Origin: Mesostigma viride
Taxonomy: Eukaryota > Streptophyta > Mesostigmatophyceae > Mesostigmatales > Mesostigmataceae
DNA: 64,000 nt
Reading direction: 5' to 3'
NCBI GenBank assembly: GCA_009746045.1
Contig: RPFO01001162.1
Span: forward strand, 1,127,478 to 1,191,477
Under the pieces are notes generated by a model. It had not been told where the DNA came from. It saw only the letters and a program-made list of their open reading frames with translations, and ran no database searches. Of this stretch, positions 35,971-46,904 are shown piece after piece (positions within the stretch are counted from its first letter, which is position 1; each line of letters opens with the position of its first letter). The position numbers and the translations under genes were made by a program.

Positions 35971-36466
35971 TTATAGTATAGTCTAGAGAGTGGCTCTCTG
36001 CGTAGTCACAGCGTAACTAAATAATAAAGCGAGGCATCATCTGGCGGTGTGTGGCGCGTCATGGGCACACATGTATGTACATGCATGACTAATTCATGTT
36101 CCTAAGTAAGTAAGTACTTGCGTGTCATGCGCAAAGGCATGCCACGGAGTACTATGCTAATCTCATTAGAAAAAAAAAATGTTACTAAGTCCTGGCTGGT
36201 ATAGTGCCTGTATTAGGCGTGCATGTTGTACAAGGCCACTGTCTAACTACTCTACACTACTAAGTACTGCTGTATTCCCCTAAGCTGGGGCGTCTGGAGT
36301 CACTGGGGCCGCGGGTGTCGCGCGGGGGTCGCGTGCCAGGGCTTGTGGCCGACGTAGATGGCCGCCCCCTTCCAGTACACCGGCTGTCCCGCCTTGGTCT
36401 GCCGGAGCTGGAGGTAGGTCGGCCATAGCCGTTGTTGCTGCGCCAGGGTCAAGTCGTCCAGATGAT

Positions 36467-37039
36467 TGAATTGAATTGAATTGTAACATAACTCCGTTGG
36501 GAGTATATGTAGCACATAGCCCCTGAGAGGGGGGCACATGGCCTATCATACATCCTAAGCTACTTCCTGCAAGGGTGGGGATGTAAAGGACCCTTGCTCT
36601 AGGTGCACCAGGGCACTTGCATCCCCATGCATGATCTTCAAGCTATGCCCAGCAAAGGGGGAGCCTGTCATGGGGGGGAAGATCAGCATAGCTATACCAA
36701 AAAGCTAGGGCATGGCGTCTCAGCAGAGAGTTACTCCCTGCATGGGCACTGCATAATTAAATAAAGCTAGGCATCATCTGGAGGGTGGCTCATCATAGGC
36801 ACACATGTACATGACTAAAAAGGCTAGGCCTAAGCTGGTATAGTGCCTGTAGTAGGCGGGCATGTACAAGGCCACTGTCTAACTATTCTACACTACTGCT
36901 GTATTCCCCTAGGCTGGGGCTGGAGTTGCTGGGGCCGCGGTGGTCGAGGGGGTCGCTTGCCAGGGCTTGTGGCCGACGTAGATGGCCGCCCCCTTCCAGT
37001 ACACCGGCTGGCCCGCCTTGGTCTGCCGGAGCTGGATGT
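36467..37039 (-). mobile_element. Half-LINE copy F, 5'-truncated
   Basis: A 573-bp copy ends in a (GAATT)n tail (36467-36482), spacer and hairpin (36491-36504), and starts within the ORF1 3' end. An 11-bp TSD GTCCAGATGAT lies at 36456-36466 and 37040-37050. Confidence 0.9.
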
Positions 37040-37064
37040 GTCCAGATGATGCCTAGCTTTATTT

Positions 37065-37097
37065 CAAGGAGACAACCAGCGCAGGCCAGAAATCGGT
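37065..37097. mobile_element. 32-bp micro-insertion of a dispersed motif
   Basis: A 31-bp motif beginning CAAGGAGACAACCAGCGCAG interrupts half-LINE H and is flanked by TTTATTT (37058-37064, 37098-37104). The uninterrupted target sequence is visible in other half-LINE copies (for example 36763-36785, 17370-17392 inverted). Confidence 0.7.
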
Positions 37098-37300
37098 TTT
37101 ATTTAGTCATGCTGTGCCCATGCAGAGAGCTACTCTCTGCTGAGAAGCCATGCCCTAGCCATTGTTTAGCTATGCTGATCTTCCACCCCATGCCAGACCC
37201 CTAGCTCTGATGAAACATGCTGGTACAGGTGCACTTGGTGCACCTAGAGCAGGTGTATTTTACATCCTACCCTTGCAGGAAGTAGCCCAGAATGTATTAA

Positions 37301-39018
37301 CTCTTCAACCGTCTGGACTGGAACCACCGAAACGGACTGAGTTTGGGTATCTTTGTGCGCCTGAGAGTAACTAGCCAAATAACATTTTCTGGCCCACCCT
37401 TGGAACCAAGCATGCTTTTATATCAAATAATGTTTGGGAAATTTGGTTGGTCACATATCTATGCCCCATGCATGCTATAAATAGCACCCCCCCCAGGGGG
37501 GTACGGTGCACATGGGGTTGGAGACATATATAATGCATTATAGACCATTTACACAAATCAGGTGGCCCTGGCCTTTTAAAGGCAGTTTATTAGAATCACA
37601 GGCATGCCATCAATGCATTCACAGCATGAAATGTCACAGAACTGCACATGCTATCTAGCAAACAGCCCAAAATAGCTCAGACCGTTATAACGGTGCAAGC
37701 TATTTTGGGACGGTTGCTAGAACTGCCGTATAGGTTTCCTATCCCAAAGTGGCACAAAACAACAACTAGATGGCCACAAAAGCAATGCCAACACCATGTC
37801 CAGCATATAAGACACAAGCTCATGCTATACAATAGGTGTAAGGCTCATATCAAGGCCTAAAGCGCGCGTACAAAGGGTGGCAAGGAGCTACATCACTAAC
37901 ACACCCAATGAACGACAAAACACCTCTATGTTCTTGGAAACAATGAATAAAACAATAGGAATAAGTTGGTATAATGCTCCCATGCAAACAGGTTATGGGT
38001 ATCTCCACGATTTTCACATGCAATGGATGCAAAACAAGAAGGTGGGCGTTGGCCAGCAAAACAAGAAGCCACGCCTAACACTGGTCAGAAAAGAACTTGT
38101 CTCGGGGTGCTTGACCAAGGAAAAGCATTGGGTAATCAACGTTACCATATTAGTGACCGATAACAATCGTTACCTCGCTATTTCCGTTGCAGCATCAGCT
38201 AACGGTGACCAAACATGGTCCAAAATCTGCTTGACCTGATGGTATTCCCCAACCATGACAAGCCGATGCGTAGAGGCAGCAAAACAACAAAAAGACAATC
38301 ACAACCCCTCGGTAATAACTCTGATATTAGCTTTAAACGATAATACAACTATATACGGCTAATAGAACACGCTTGGAGGCTAGAACGTACCAGGTCGGTA
38401 CAGCAGATTACCTTTCTTGCGCGAGCCAGCACGCCAGAGTAATGGACGTAGCCTCGAGCCTTTACTGGCTGCCAATGCTAATCAATCTTGTTGGGAACAA
38501 CGTACTAAATTGATCGATGCGCAGATGTCTGGGAAAATTCGGCCTAGCAACATGCAGCACTCGCACCATCACTGCCTGGCCGCTAACGTCATTTGCTGCG
38601 CCGACCAGCACCCCGAGACCCATCTACGTACCTCCGAACCTTCCATGGCTAGGGATATTCAATTTTTAGGATCTAAGAATCATGCCTACAAAATTTGAGT
38701 CCAATACGTCAAGCCATTCTCTCGTACCAGTCAGTTCTTTGCACCGCCATAGCCGTGCGCGTCAATATTTTTCCTGCACGTCGGTCCCGTTGGACCATGG
38801 TACCCCCCTAACTTTGCTCAAGCATATCTCCCTGGCCAGGTGTCCAAAGTACGGTCTGAAGTGCTCTACGGAAAGCTGACGTCTAGATCTTTCGATCCCC
38901 CCAGGTTTGACCGTTAAATTATTATTGGCGCGGCGCCTGGTAGGCGCACAAACTCAGTCCGTTAGAGTGGTAGGACTTCAACTGGTACCACGAAAACGGC
39001 GCGAGAACGGTTTAAGAG
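37301..39018. mobile_element. TTAA-flanked piggyBac-like element, third family member
   Basis: Termini CTCTTCAACCG / CTCTTAAACCG (inverted) are flanked by TTAA (37297-37300, 39019-39022). Subterminal ACGGACTGAGTTT appears inverted at both ends, resembling the ACTCAGTCC palindromes of the elements at 28648 and 40401. No transposase recognised. Confidence 0.8.
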
Positions 39019-39102
39019 TTAAAAGCCATATGCCCCTTCTCACTCAGGGATATGTGCTACATGTACTCCCAACGGAGGCATGTTCCTAATTAATTAATTA
39101 AT

Positions 39103-39650
39103 GGATTAATTAATTAATTAAAATCATAGCTCCGTGGGGAGCATATGTAACACATAGCCCTGAGAAAGGGGCATCTATGGGTTTGTAGAATTTGGCCAAG
39201 CCTATAACGGGACCCCCATGGATGTTGCATTAAGAATTGAGCCATGCTATGCCATGCAGAGAGATGCTCTCTGTCGAGAAGCCATGTCCTAGCTCTTGTA
39301 TAGCCATGATGATCTTCCTCCCTCACAGGCATGCTCCCCCCTTACCCGGGCATAGCGTGATAGACCATGAGGGTGCAGGTGCCCTGGTGCACCTAGAGCA
39401 GGGGTAGCTTACATTCCCACCCTTGCATGAAGTAGCCTAGAATGTATGATAGGCCATATGCCCCTTCTCTGGGCTATGTGCTACATATACTCCCAACGGA
39501 GTTATGTTACAATTCAATTCAATTCAATTCAATGGGTTTGTAATACAATCAGGGCGACAACCTGCAGGTGTAGGATGTACGACTATCACCTGCTCTGGGT
39601 GCACTAGGTGCACCTCCATGATGGTTCATGCCTCCTAAACAAGCACAGGC
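39103..39650 (-). mobile_element. Half-LINE copy I, 3' UTR only
   Basis: TAAT tail (39103-39120), spacer, hairpin GCTCCCCACGGAGC (39129-39142, minus sense), then 3' UTR to 39187, resuming at 39543-39650. Closest to the 3' UTR variant of copy G. Confidence 0.75.
39188..39531 (+). mobile_element. Half-LINE copy J, 3' UTR only
   Basis: A 344-bp copy inserted in copy I with an 11-bp TSD ATGGGTTTGTA (39177-39187, 39532-39542). It ends hairpin ACTCCCAACGGAGT (39489-39502), 8-nt spacer TATGTTAC, tail (AATTC)n. Confidence 0.9.
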
Positions 39651-40068
39651 ACCCCAATTAATGGATGGATTAATTAATTAATTAATTAATTAATTATCAA
39701 CATCACTCCGTTGGGAGTCAATGTAGCACATATCCCTGAGAAGGGGCATATGGCTTTTAATACATTCTAGGCTACTTCCTGCAAGAGTGGAATGTAAGCA
39801 GCACTTGCTCTAGGTGCCTCAGCCCTCAAGGGCACCGGCACCCTCATGATCTTCACACTATGCCCAGCTATTAAAGGGGGAGTATGTCATGTGGGGGAAG
39901 ATCATCATGGCTATACAAGAGCTAGGGCATGGCTTCTCGACACAGAGCATCTCTCTGCATAGCATAGCATGGCTAAATTCTTAATGCAACATCCATGGGG
40001 GTCTCATTATAGACAAAGCATGGCTAAATGTTGAAGACATCATCCATGGGGGCCATTATGGGCGCACA

Positions 40069-42468
40069 GTCTCGGAGACTCGCTTCACGCTGGACGACGA
40101 CTTGACCTTGGCCCAGCAACAGCGGCGACGCGAGCTATGGCCGACCTACCTTCAGCTCCGGCAGCGTGCAGGGGGGAAGCCGGTATACTGGAGGGGGGCG
40201 GTCATCCACGTTGACCACAAGCCCTGGCAGGCCCCTCCTGCCACTCCAGGCTAGGGAATATACCAGTAGTGTAGATTAGATAGGCTTAGCCTTGCAAGTG
40301 GCCCACGCGCATGTGCGCCCATAATGGCCCCCATGGATGATGCTTTCAGTATCTAGCCGCGCCCAGCCTACAATGGGACCTCCCATGGATGATGCATTAA
40401 CACGTCGTACGTCAAAACTCAGTCCTAAAAATAGGACTGAGTATGCCAACTTTGAGATCATGTAGCGGTAAGGGTAGGGGGGTACCCCATAGGTTTGATA
40501 TGCATCAGAGCACTCAATATCATGCTAATGCTTGGGCATATGCCTAAAAAATCATATGTTGACCAAATCATGTAAAATTTTACAAGGGTGTCAACCCATG
40601 CTCGCGATTTGGCAATTTTCTGTGGAAGGACGAGTTGGGAAAATTCAATAAAATCCATATGCATGTTGAAAAAATATAGGCGTGTAAACAATATAGTTCT
40701 TGAAACATGGCAAAAAACTGGGCTCAATTTGGCCACAGCCTCTACCTGAAACTCACCAAAAACCACCAGCCCTAAGAATGGGTTTCGAGGTTGCTAGCAA
40801 TGTGCAAGCATGTAAGTGCGGTCATACTACACACCACCGTGGCAACCAACCATGCCAATCAACTCATTTCCCTTCTAGCATAACAGGAAAACATACTTGC
40901 ATCATCATATTGCAGTTATATTATACCTTAGTATATGTGTGAGAGCCTATGCACGCACGTAGGGAATGGGCATTGATACCTACCTACAAAGGGTTTTATT
41001 ATGAGCCTTAACCACCAATATAATGGGTAGGTTAAGCATATTTCAATTGTTTTTAACAAGAATAGAGATGGCTAACACTGTTTTGCCTTGCCATGGCATG
41101 GCCAACATACTTGCTGGCACATGATGACAGTGGTTTATCACCAAGATTCTTCACTCACCCGTATAAGCTTGAAAGCACGCTGGATGCAGCCCATGGCCAT
41201 ACAATCACGCAGTATGAACGTAGCAAAAGAATAACTAACATCTATGAAGGTATTTAAACCCATACAGCGCCTAAAAAACTGCAAAAGTACACTAGGGTAA
41301 GGCAAATGCCTGGAAACATCATAAAAAATGGGGGGTTTAGAGAGGGGCAGGCAACGGTCAAGAAAGCGCATCAAGATTCGAAACTGACAGCGCCTTGCAA
41401 GCTCAAACTCATGTAAGAACATAACAAAACGATGAGGTGACGATATTTCAGCTTTACCGTGCACGGATGGCGTTATCTTGGCCCAGGCGGTGCCCGCAAA
41501 AGTGACATTTGCGGCACACAAACCATGACATGACAGAGTGGTCGAAATCATCAAATCTTTACTGCCACTGACTTAATTCTACACACATGCATGATAATAA
41601 GTAGAAAGAAGCATATAAACCCTTCGAACTGCACCGTAAAGTAAATTTAGTCATCAATTCCGTCAACCTGCCTGGTCGCAGTTTTTTCCAGCAAGAGCAG
41701 TGCCGACACCTGGTAAATCGCATCCCCGGGAGCTAAAAATTGGTTTGTGTCATCTTTAGGACATATAAAATCTATTTCCTGGGTTTTACCAGCTAAATCG
41801 TCCGCAAACGTAAACTGTATGCATGGGCGCAAGCCGCCATGGCTAGGTCGTGCATTTCCGGAACTCACGTTTCACGTGAAAAAGTACCCTTACCACCTGT
41901 ACTTTGACCGTACATTTAGCCGCCCAAACAAAATCCAAAAAAATCGCAAAAATATGTCTAAGAAAGGTCATTTCACGTAGTATTTGAATAAATTTTGAGG
42001 GAATTTTTTTGACAAACATTCCGACTTGGGCGAATTTTCTACGAAACCCAAAAACTCGGTCCTAAGAATAGGACTGAGTTGAACTCAGTCCTAAGAATAG
42101 GTGCAGTGACGAACGACGTGTTAAGAATTTAGCCATGCGATGCCTATGCAGGGAGTTACTCTCTGCTGAGATGCCATGTGTACACCAGCTATAGCCTAGC
42201 CACATACCCTCCACCCCATATGTCATGCAGGCCTTCTAGGCCCTCTCCTCAAGCCCCCCCTGGCCGGTGCCTGTGCTTGTTAAGGAGGCATGAACCATCA
42301 TGGCGGTGCAGGTGCACCTTGTGCACCCAGAGCAGGTGACAGTTGTACATCCTCCACCTGCAGGTTGTAGCCCTGATTGTATTACAAACCCATAGATGCC
42401 CCTTTCTCAGGGCTATGTGTTACATATGCTCCCAACGGAGCTATGATTTTAATTAATTAATTAATTAA
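40069..42468 (+). mobile_element. Half-LINE copy G, 5'-truncated, split by a TTAA element
   Basis: Begins inside the ORF1 C-terminal block (TRFTLDDDLTLAQQQRRREL), with ORF1 stop near 40252. The 3' UTR continues to hairpin GCTCCCAACGGAGC (42428-42441), spacer TATGATTT and TAAT tail. A 10-bp TSD TGGGCGCACA (40059-40068, 42469-42478) places it inside copy B. Confidence 0.92.
40401..42120. mobile_element. TTAA-flanked piggyBac-like element, copy 2
   Basis: Inverted termini CACGTCGT(A/T)CGTCA are flanked by TTAA (40397-40400, 42121-42124). ACTCAGTCCTAxxAATAGGACTGAGT palindromes lie at both ends. The body is collinear with 28648-30365. A minus-strand frame of 138 codons (41138-41554) is open here but broken in the other copy; it is not recognised as a transposase. 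Confidence 0.87.
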
Positions 42469-42653
42469 TGGGCGCACATGCGCGGGGCCACATGCTAGGC
42501 TAAGCCTTACTAATCTACACTCCTGGGATATAATATATATCTTAAAAATATAATAACTTACAGCAGAGTGAAATCACTCAAACCAAAGCAAACGCCCAGC
42601 TATAAACCTATATACAGAGCCATGTCAAAGCTCTATACTACGATAAGACCAAT

Positions 42654-45600
42654 CACAACGGTATGAAAGTGCCAAAAACCTACCTTATAAGCCCTACATG
42701 GAGCAGATTAAGTCCAAACATGCTAGATATGTGCAGGCAGCATGTTTGGGACACCAATAGAAGGAATTGAACTTTCCAGATTTTTCTGACCTCGGTTGGT
42801 CTATTTTTGGCACATCTATTTTTAGCAAAATTTCAGGTTTTATAATAAACATAGCCCGTATAACATGCAAATGAAGAGCTCCTGGCCTGGCTGCTTGCAA
42901 GGAGACTGATGCTCATGACTACCAACTGTGCACCAGGTCCCATGGTCATCTGACCCCGTTTAGTGACAAACTGCCACCAAATGCTAGCAAAAACGCGTGT
43001 TTTTCACGTTTTTCACCACATAATGTTGCAGTTTCCATACAAGTTGTGCCCAGCTGAGGCTGGATCTCTGCATGCATGCTTAACATCATTATTTTAGACA
43101 TTGTGAAAAAATTCAGGTCCTTAACACTTCGTTTGGTGACATTTTGCTGACAAATGCTAGCAAAAACGCACGTTTTTCACCTTTTTCACCACCATTCATT
43201 GCAGTTTCCATACAAGGTGTGAACAATTGAGGCTGGAAATTTGCAGGCAGACTTGAAATTGCTAGTTTAGCCAATGCACAAAAATCCAGGTCAACCAGGT
43301 GTCATTTGATGGCAGTTTGTCAGCAAATGTTACCAAAAGTGCGCGATTTTCGCCTTTTTCGCCACAGTTCATTGCAGTTTTCATAGAAGGTGTGAACAAT
43401 TGAGGCTGGAAATTTGCAGGCAGACTTAAAATCGCTAGTTTAGCCAATGCACAAAAATCCAGGTCAACCAGGTATCATTTGATGGCAGTTTGTCAGCAAA
43501 TGTTACCAAAATTGCGCGATTTTCGCCATTTCACCACAACTCATTGCAGTTTTCATAGAAGGTGTGCTCAGTTGAGGCTGGAACTTTGCAGGCAGGCTTA
43601 AAATCGCTAGTTTAGACAATGCACAAAAATCCAGGTCAATCAGGTGTCATTTGGTTGAGTAATACATGCAATACATGTCAGTTTCGCTTCTAAGACGCTC
43701 ACTGATTGAGCAAACCTCCTAAGTGAAATATGGCAAACTCCCATTTATATGGCTTGCTAACTATAAAATCCTTTCATCCATTATGTATATACGACTTTTG
43801 TGACATACAAATAAAATTTTGTTCATCTAAACATTGGCTGGACCCAGCTGGCTATATGCCCAAGTGGCCACGCTGAGGCGATTCCTATTGAGGGGCTTGC
43901 TGAAAATACCACTCGCAGCTGTCACAGGGGCTAGAAGGTCTATTCTACACCCACAGCATGCAAAGTAGACCTAAACCCAACCTGGATATGCAGCAATCAT
44001 CACGTACCAGCCGTGAGGGTTGAAAGTCACTCGGCAGGCGGCATGGCGACGATGCGTTTGCGCACCTTTGTTGTGGCGTCGTTAAGTGTAAGTAGTGGTA
44101 TATCCCTTGACAAGGCCTGCCTGACCTTGTCACACCTCATCCCCCATTCCTCAACTTGCATACCTCATGCTCCTGCCTAGACTCTCAGCCTGGGCCTGCC
44201 TTGCTGGCCACGCAGCTTCCATGTTGGACGTCCAACTTCTCAGCCAGCATGGTGGCATTGATGAAGTAGCCACTGACAAATCCCCCGTTGCTGCCTCAAG
44301 GTTTGCCCTAAGCAACTAAATAAACTTGGCCACTATCATACCTAGCATGAAGTGACCACTGCACAATATCAGTCAGCTGCCTGGCCACAGGCGTACCACA
44401 GTCCACATTAACGCATGCTGCATGAGGCCAACTCTCCATATCCCTTTCTCATTGTGGTCTTGCTCTTGCCCTTGCCCTTGCCCTTGCGCTTGCCAACTGT
44501 CAGTCATCCTTGTACCTTGTGCCATGCTTCTCCCAGCCATCCTTGACTGTCTCCCAACTACTGCACTTCCTCAGCTAAACTGTCAAACTAGGTCGTGCCT
44601 CATCCCATCTCTCATTGCCGTAAGGACCCGAAGTCTGGCTTGCATCTCAGCAATGGTTCGTATGTGTGCCTGTCTTTCTGGGTGAGTGGCAGTGGCCTTG
44701 GAGTAAGAGGCGTTGAGCATGTGCATGTGTGTGTGGTTCTCTTGGCAATTGAACCCTTGCACCGCTGGCATTGTGGATGTATGGCCATGCCCTCTGCCAT
44801 AACGTCGCCAAATTCTGCCAACATGCATCATAGGAAAATCAGGAGTTGCTGGTGGGCCACAAGAAATGAGAAACCAAGTTGCACATACCTATCTGAAGGG
44901 CAGGTTTTGGGTTTCTTCATTGGCGCTGGTGGCAGCGTGCGTAGTAATGGCTCATTTACCCGTGCCCTTCGCCAGCACGCACAGCCTGAACTGCATGAAC
45001 GTTGGCGTCCATGATGACGCCCTCGGCTCATCAGTCATGGTGTCACCGTGGGTGATGAAGGCAGCTTGGGTGCTGGCATGGAAGGCATCATGTGCACTAG
45101 GCCGCCATGTGGCCGCAGCACAGGTAGCAGACCTAGCCCAGCAATTGACTCTCTCCCTGCTCTCATGGCATCACACCCGCTCCACAAACCATGATGAATA
45201 GTTTTCATGTACAGGCATGTCCTACACATGCGTCAGGGTAGATGCTTTGTTGATGCGTAAGAGGAATGGCGTGCACGTATGCAATGGGTTGGATGGACTC
45301 ATCAAAGCACGCGCTGCCATCAACCGTTAAAGGAGGCCACCCATAACTCTGGGGTTGCCATCAACATTCTTTCATTTCTTTGCCCTTAAGGGTCAGCCAT
45401 GCCATGCAAGAAAACTGCCCATATTTTGTACCACGCACAACCATATATAACAAAGCAGCAGCTTTGTTATCCATAGCCTTGACTGCGTCGACATCAATGT
45501 TGTCATCGGCGGCAATGGCCAGCCAGCCGGCAATAGCTTGCACGCAACCCAGCACGGCCTCTCCCTAACATCCGTGTGAAGAATTGCTTCTTGATATCCC

Positions 45601-46507
45601 TAGTCTCTAAACTAGGCTGCACATCGCTCGTGTGAGGAAACAGCTCGCCATCAAACCGTCGCTCGCTGAATGGCGCACTTCCCGTAAAATAGGAGTACGA
45701 TGACACAAAGGGACTCGGAGACGGGGAACTGTACAACATTCATCCACGAAAGGCAGGGCTTCGTCAAGGAGTAAATTGGCACCTAGATATGAATATGAGA
45801 ACGTACCGCTAGTCGACAACCATGACTCTCTTGCATTTGAGGTCTGTTTCGCACACCCCGCAGCAGAAATTCGTTGCGGCATGCACCTGCTGGCATGCAG
45901 GTTGTGCATGTCGGGAGGTTAATAACAACCCCGACGCCGTGGGCGTCGTTAGTGCCAAGAAATCCTGCATTCGACATGACGTTTGGGGCAAACGCGAATA
46001 TATATGGATTATCGGTTTGCCAAGCCTGACGCAGCCTTGAAATTGGTCGGAAATATGCGGTAGCTCGGGAAAAAAAAATTGCAGCGGTATTGAAAAAAGT
46101 CGTTCGGTCAAAGTCTTTAGAATTAAAAAATGCGTCGTTTATGATCATAAACTCGATCTTAGGGCGCACTTCATCGGGAAATTTTTTTGCTGCAGTCAGG
46201 TGGGGTCGAGAGAAAATCTGCGACCAAACAGGCACCCACCTGTGAATGACGCAATATGCTGTTCGATTCCGCAAATTTTCTGCCGAAAAAAAAATACTGG
46301 TGGACCAGATAACTCCTTAGGAGGATGAGCGTTAAATTTCAGCCTTGATAATGCTTTTTTACGCGCTCAACATCGCCTGCCAGACCGCCATGCCTGTCGC
46401 CCGGAATTCGGTCACCGTCGTGCACGCGCACACCAAAATTTGCATTTGGCGCCACTTTTCGGGTACCGCTTACGAGGTCGGACTTTGGCGCGGCTCGTAC
46501 CGTTGTG
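42654..46507. mobile_element. 3.85-kb DNA element with CACAACGGTA termini
   Basis: The left end CACAACGGTATGA and inverted right end CACAACGGTACGA interrupt the LINE-T tail exactly (compare 4430-4445). The flanking dinucleotide is AT on both sides: either a 2-bp TSD, or insertion between A and T with termini TCACAACGG. Inside are four ~173-bp tandem repeats, a (CTTGCC)n tract (44466-44495) and open minus-strand frames (45783-46274, 163 codons; 45361-45555; 44583-44831). None is recognised as a transposase. Confidence 0.7.
42950..43655. repeat. ~173-bp tandem repeat, about four units
   Basis: TTGCAGTTT(T/C)CATA recurs near 43026, 43200, 43373 and 43545, embedded in units containing TTGAGGCTGGA and CAAATGxTAxCAAAA. 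Units 2 to 4 are closest to each other. Confidence 0.85.
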
Positions 46508-46811
46508 ATGGAAACGCCTAACGGGAGGAACCTAATAGCCCTGCTGCACCGCAAAATCAGCCCGCGTACGGCGGATCGAGCATGATGTCAGCCATGGCCC
46601 GAGTCAGCGCCACCGACAAGCGCTGACGCCAATATGACGTCCAGGTCCGCGCCGACCATGGGGCCCGCTGGCCCTCCAGGTCCAGCCGGTCCTCCCGGAG
46701 CCGGCAACACTCCTTGAAGAAGGCGGAGGTCAGGGGCCCCATGGCCCCAAACTCCTCCAGGACAAAGGGCACCACACGATGGTGCCCGACGTCGCCTGGG
46801 ATATATATTCC

Positions 46812-46894
46812 ATGGCTCTGTATATAGGTTTATAGCTGGGCGTTTGCTTTGGTTTGAGTGATTTCACTCTGCTGTAAGTAATTATATTATTATA
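46812..46894 (+). mobile_element. Solo 3' tail of LINE family T, opposite orientation
   Basis: An 83-bp tail copy is flanked by an 11-bp TSD ATATATATTCC (46801-46811, 46895-46905), inserted at the ORF1/3' UTR boundary of half-LINE B. The larger family T copy to its left later used the same site. Confidence 0.78.
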
Positions 46895-46904
46895 ATATAT
46901 ATTC

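Larger units (their letters stand above)
27615..35983. mobile_element. CACTA (EnSpm)-like DNA transposon with cargo
   Basis: The left end starts CACTATACTATAAATTTACG; the right end is its inverted copy (ACTATACTATAAACTTACGG on the opposite strand). Flanking trinucleotides are CAG (27612-27614) and TAG (35984-35986), consistent with a 3-bp TSD carrying one mutation. Both ends carry several hundred bp of subterminal direct and inverted repeats, another CACTA hallmark. The insertion splits a half-LINE 3' UTR exactly. No transposase frame is evident. The interior holds satellite DNA, a minisatellite and two TTAA elements, so it is probably non-autonomous. Confidence 0.75.
27371..36459 (-). mobile_element. 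Half-LINE copy E, split by the CACTA-like element
   Basis: The 3' part (hairpin at 27386-27399, 3' UTR to 27614) and the 5' part (35984-36459: rest of the 3' UTR and the end of ORF1, 36287-36455, DLTLAQQQRLWPTYLQLRQ) are contiguous in other copies. Here they are separated by 8.4 kb of inserted DNA. Confidence 0.8.
37041..39102 (+). mobile_element. Half-LINE copy H, 3' UTR only, split by a TTAA element
   Basis: The 3' UTR runs from CCAGATGATGCCTAGC (37042) to 37296, then continues at 39019 to the hairpin ACTCCCAACGGAGG (39065-39078), 8-nt spacer CATGTTCC and TAAT tail. It is disrupted by the TTAA element at 37301-39018 and by a 32-bp micro-insertion at 37065. Confidence 0.82.
42541..46794 (-). 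mobile_element. LINE family T, 5'-truncated, with RT C-terminal fragment
   Basis: After removing the 3.85-kb element at 42654-46507, about 400 bp remain: a minus-strand frame (46553-46794) encoding FVLEEFGAMGPLTSAFF ... W-R-Q-R-L-S-V-A-L, a pattern seen at the C-terminus of many retroelement polyproteins, then a stop and the 132-bp 3' tail. Flanks share CCTGGGATATA (42522-42532, 46795-46805). The family assignment beyond 'non-LTR, AT-targeting' is inference. Confidence 0.65.

Noticed and set aside
36459-37050. Twin-primed (5'-inverted) half-LINE formed by copies E and H
   Set aside because: Both halves end in their own hairpin and tail, so two insertions meeting head to head fit better than one inverted insertion.
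42541-46890. A single retroelement with inverted terminal repeats (tail copies at both ends point outward)
   Set aside because: Separate TSDs for the right tail (ATATATATTCC) and for the larger copy (CCTGGGATATA) explain it as two successive insertions at one AT-rich site.
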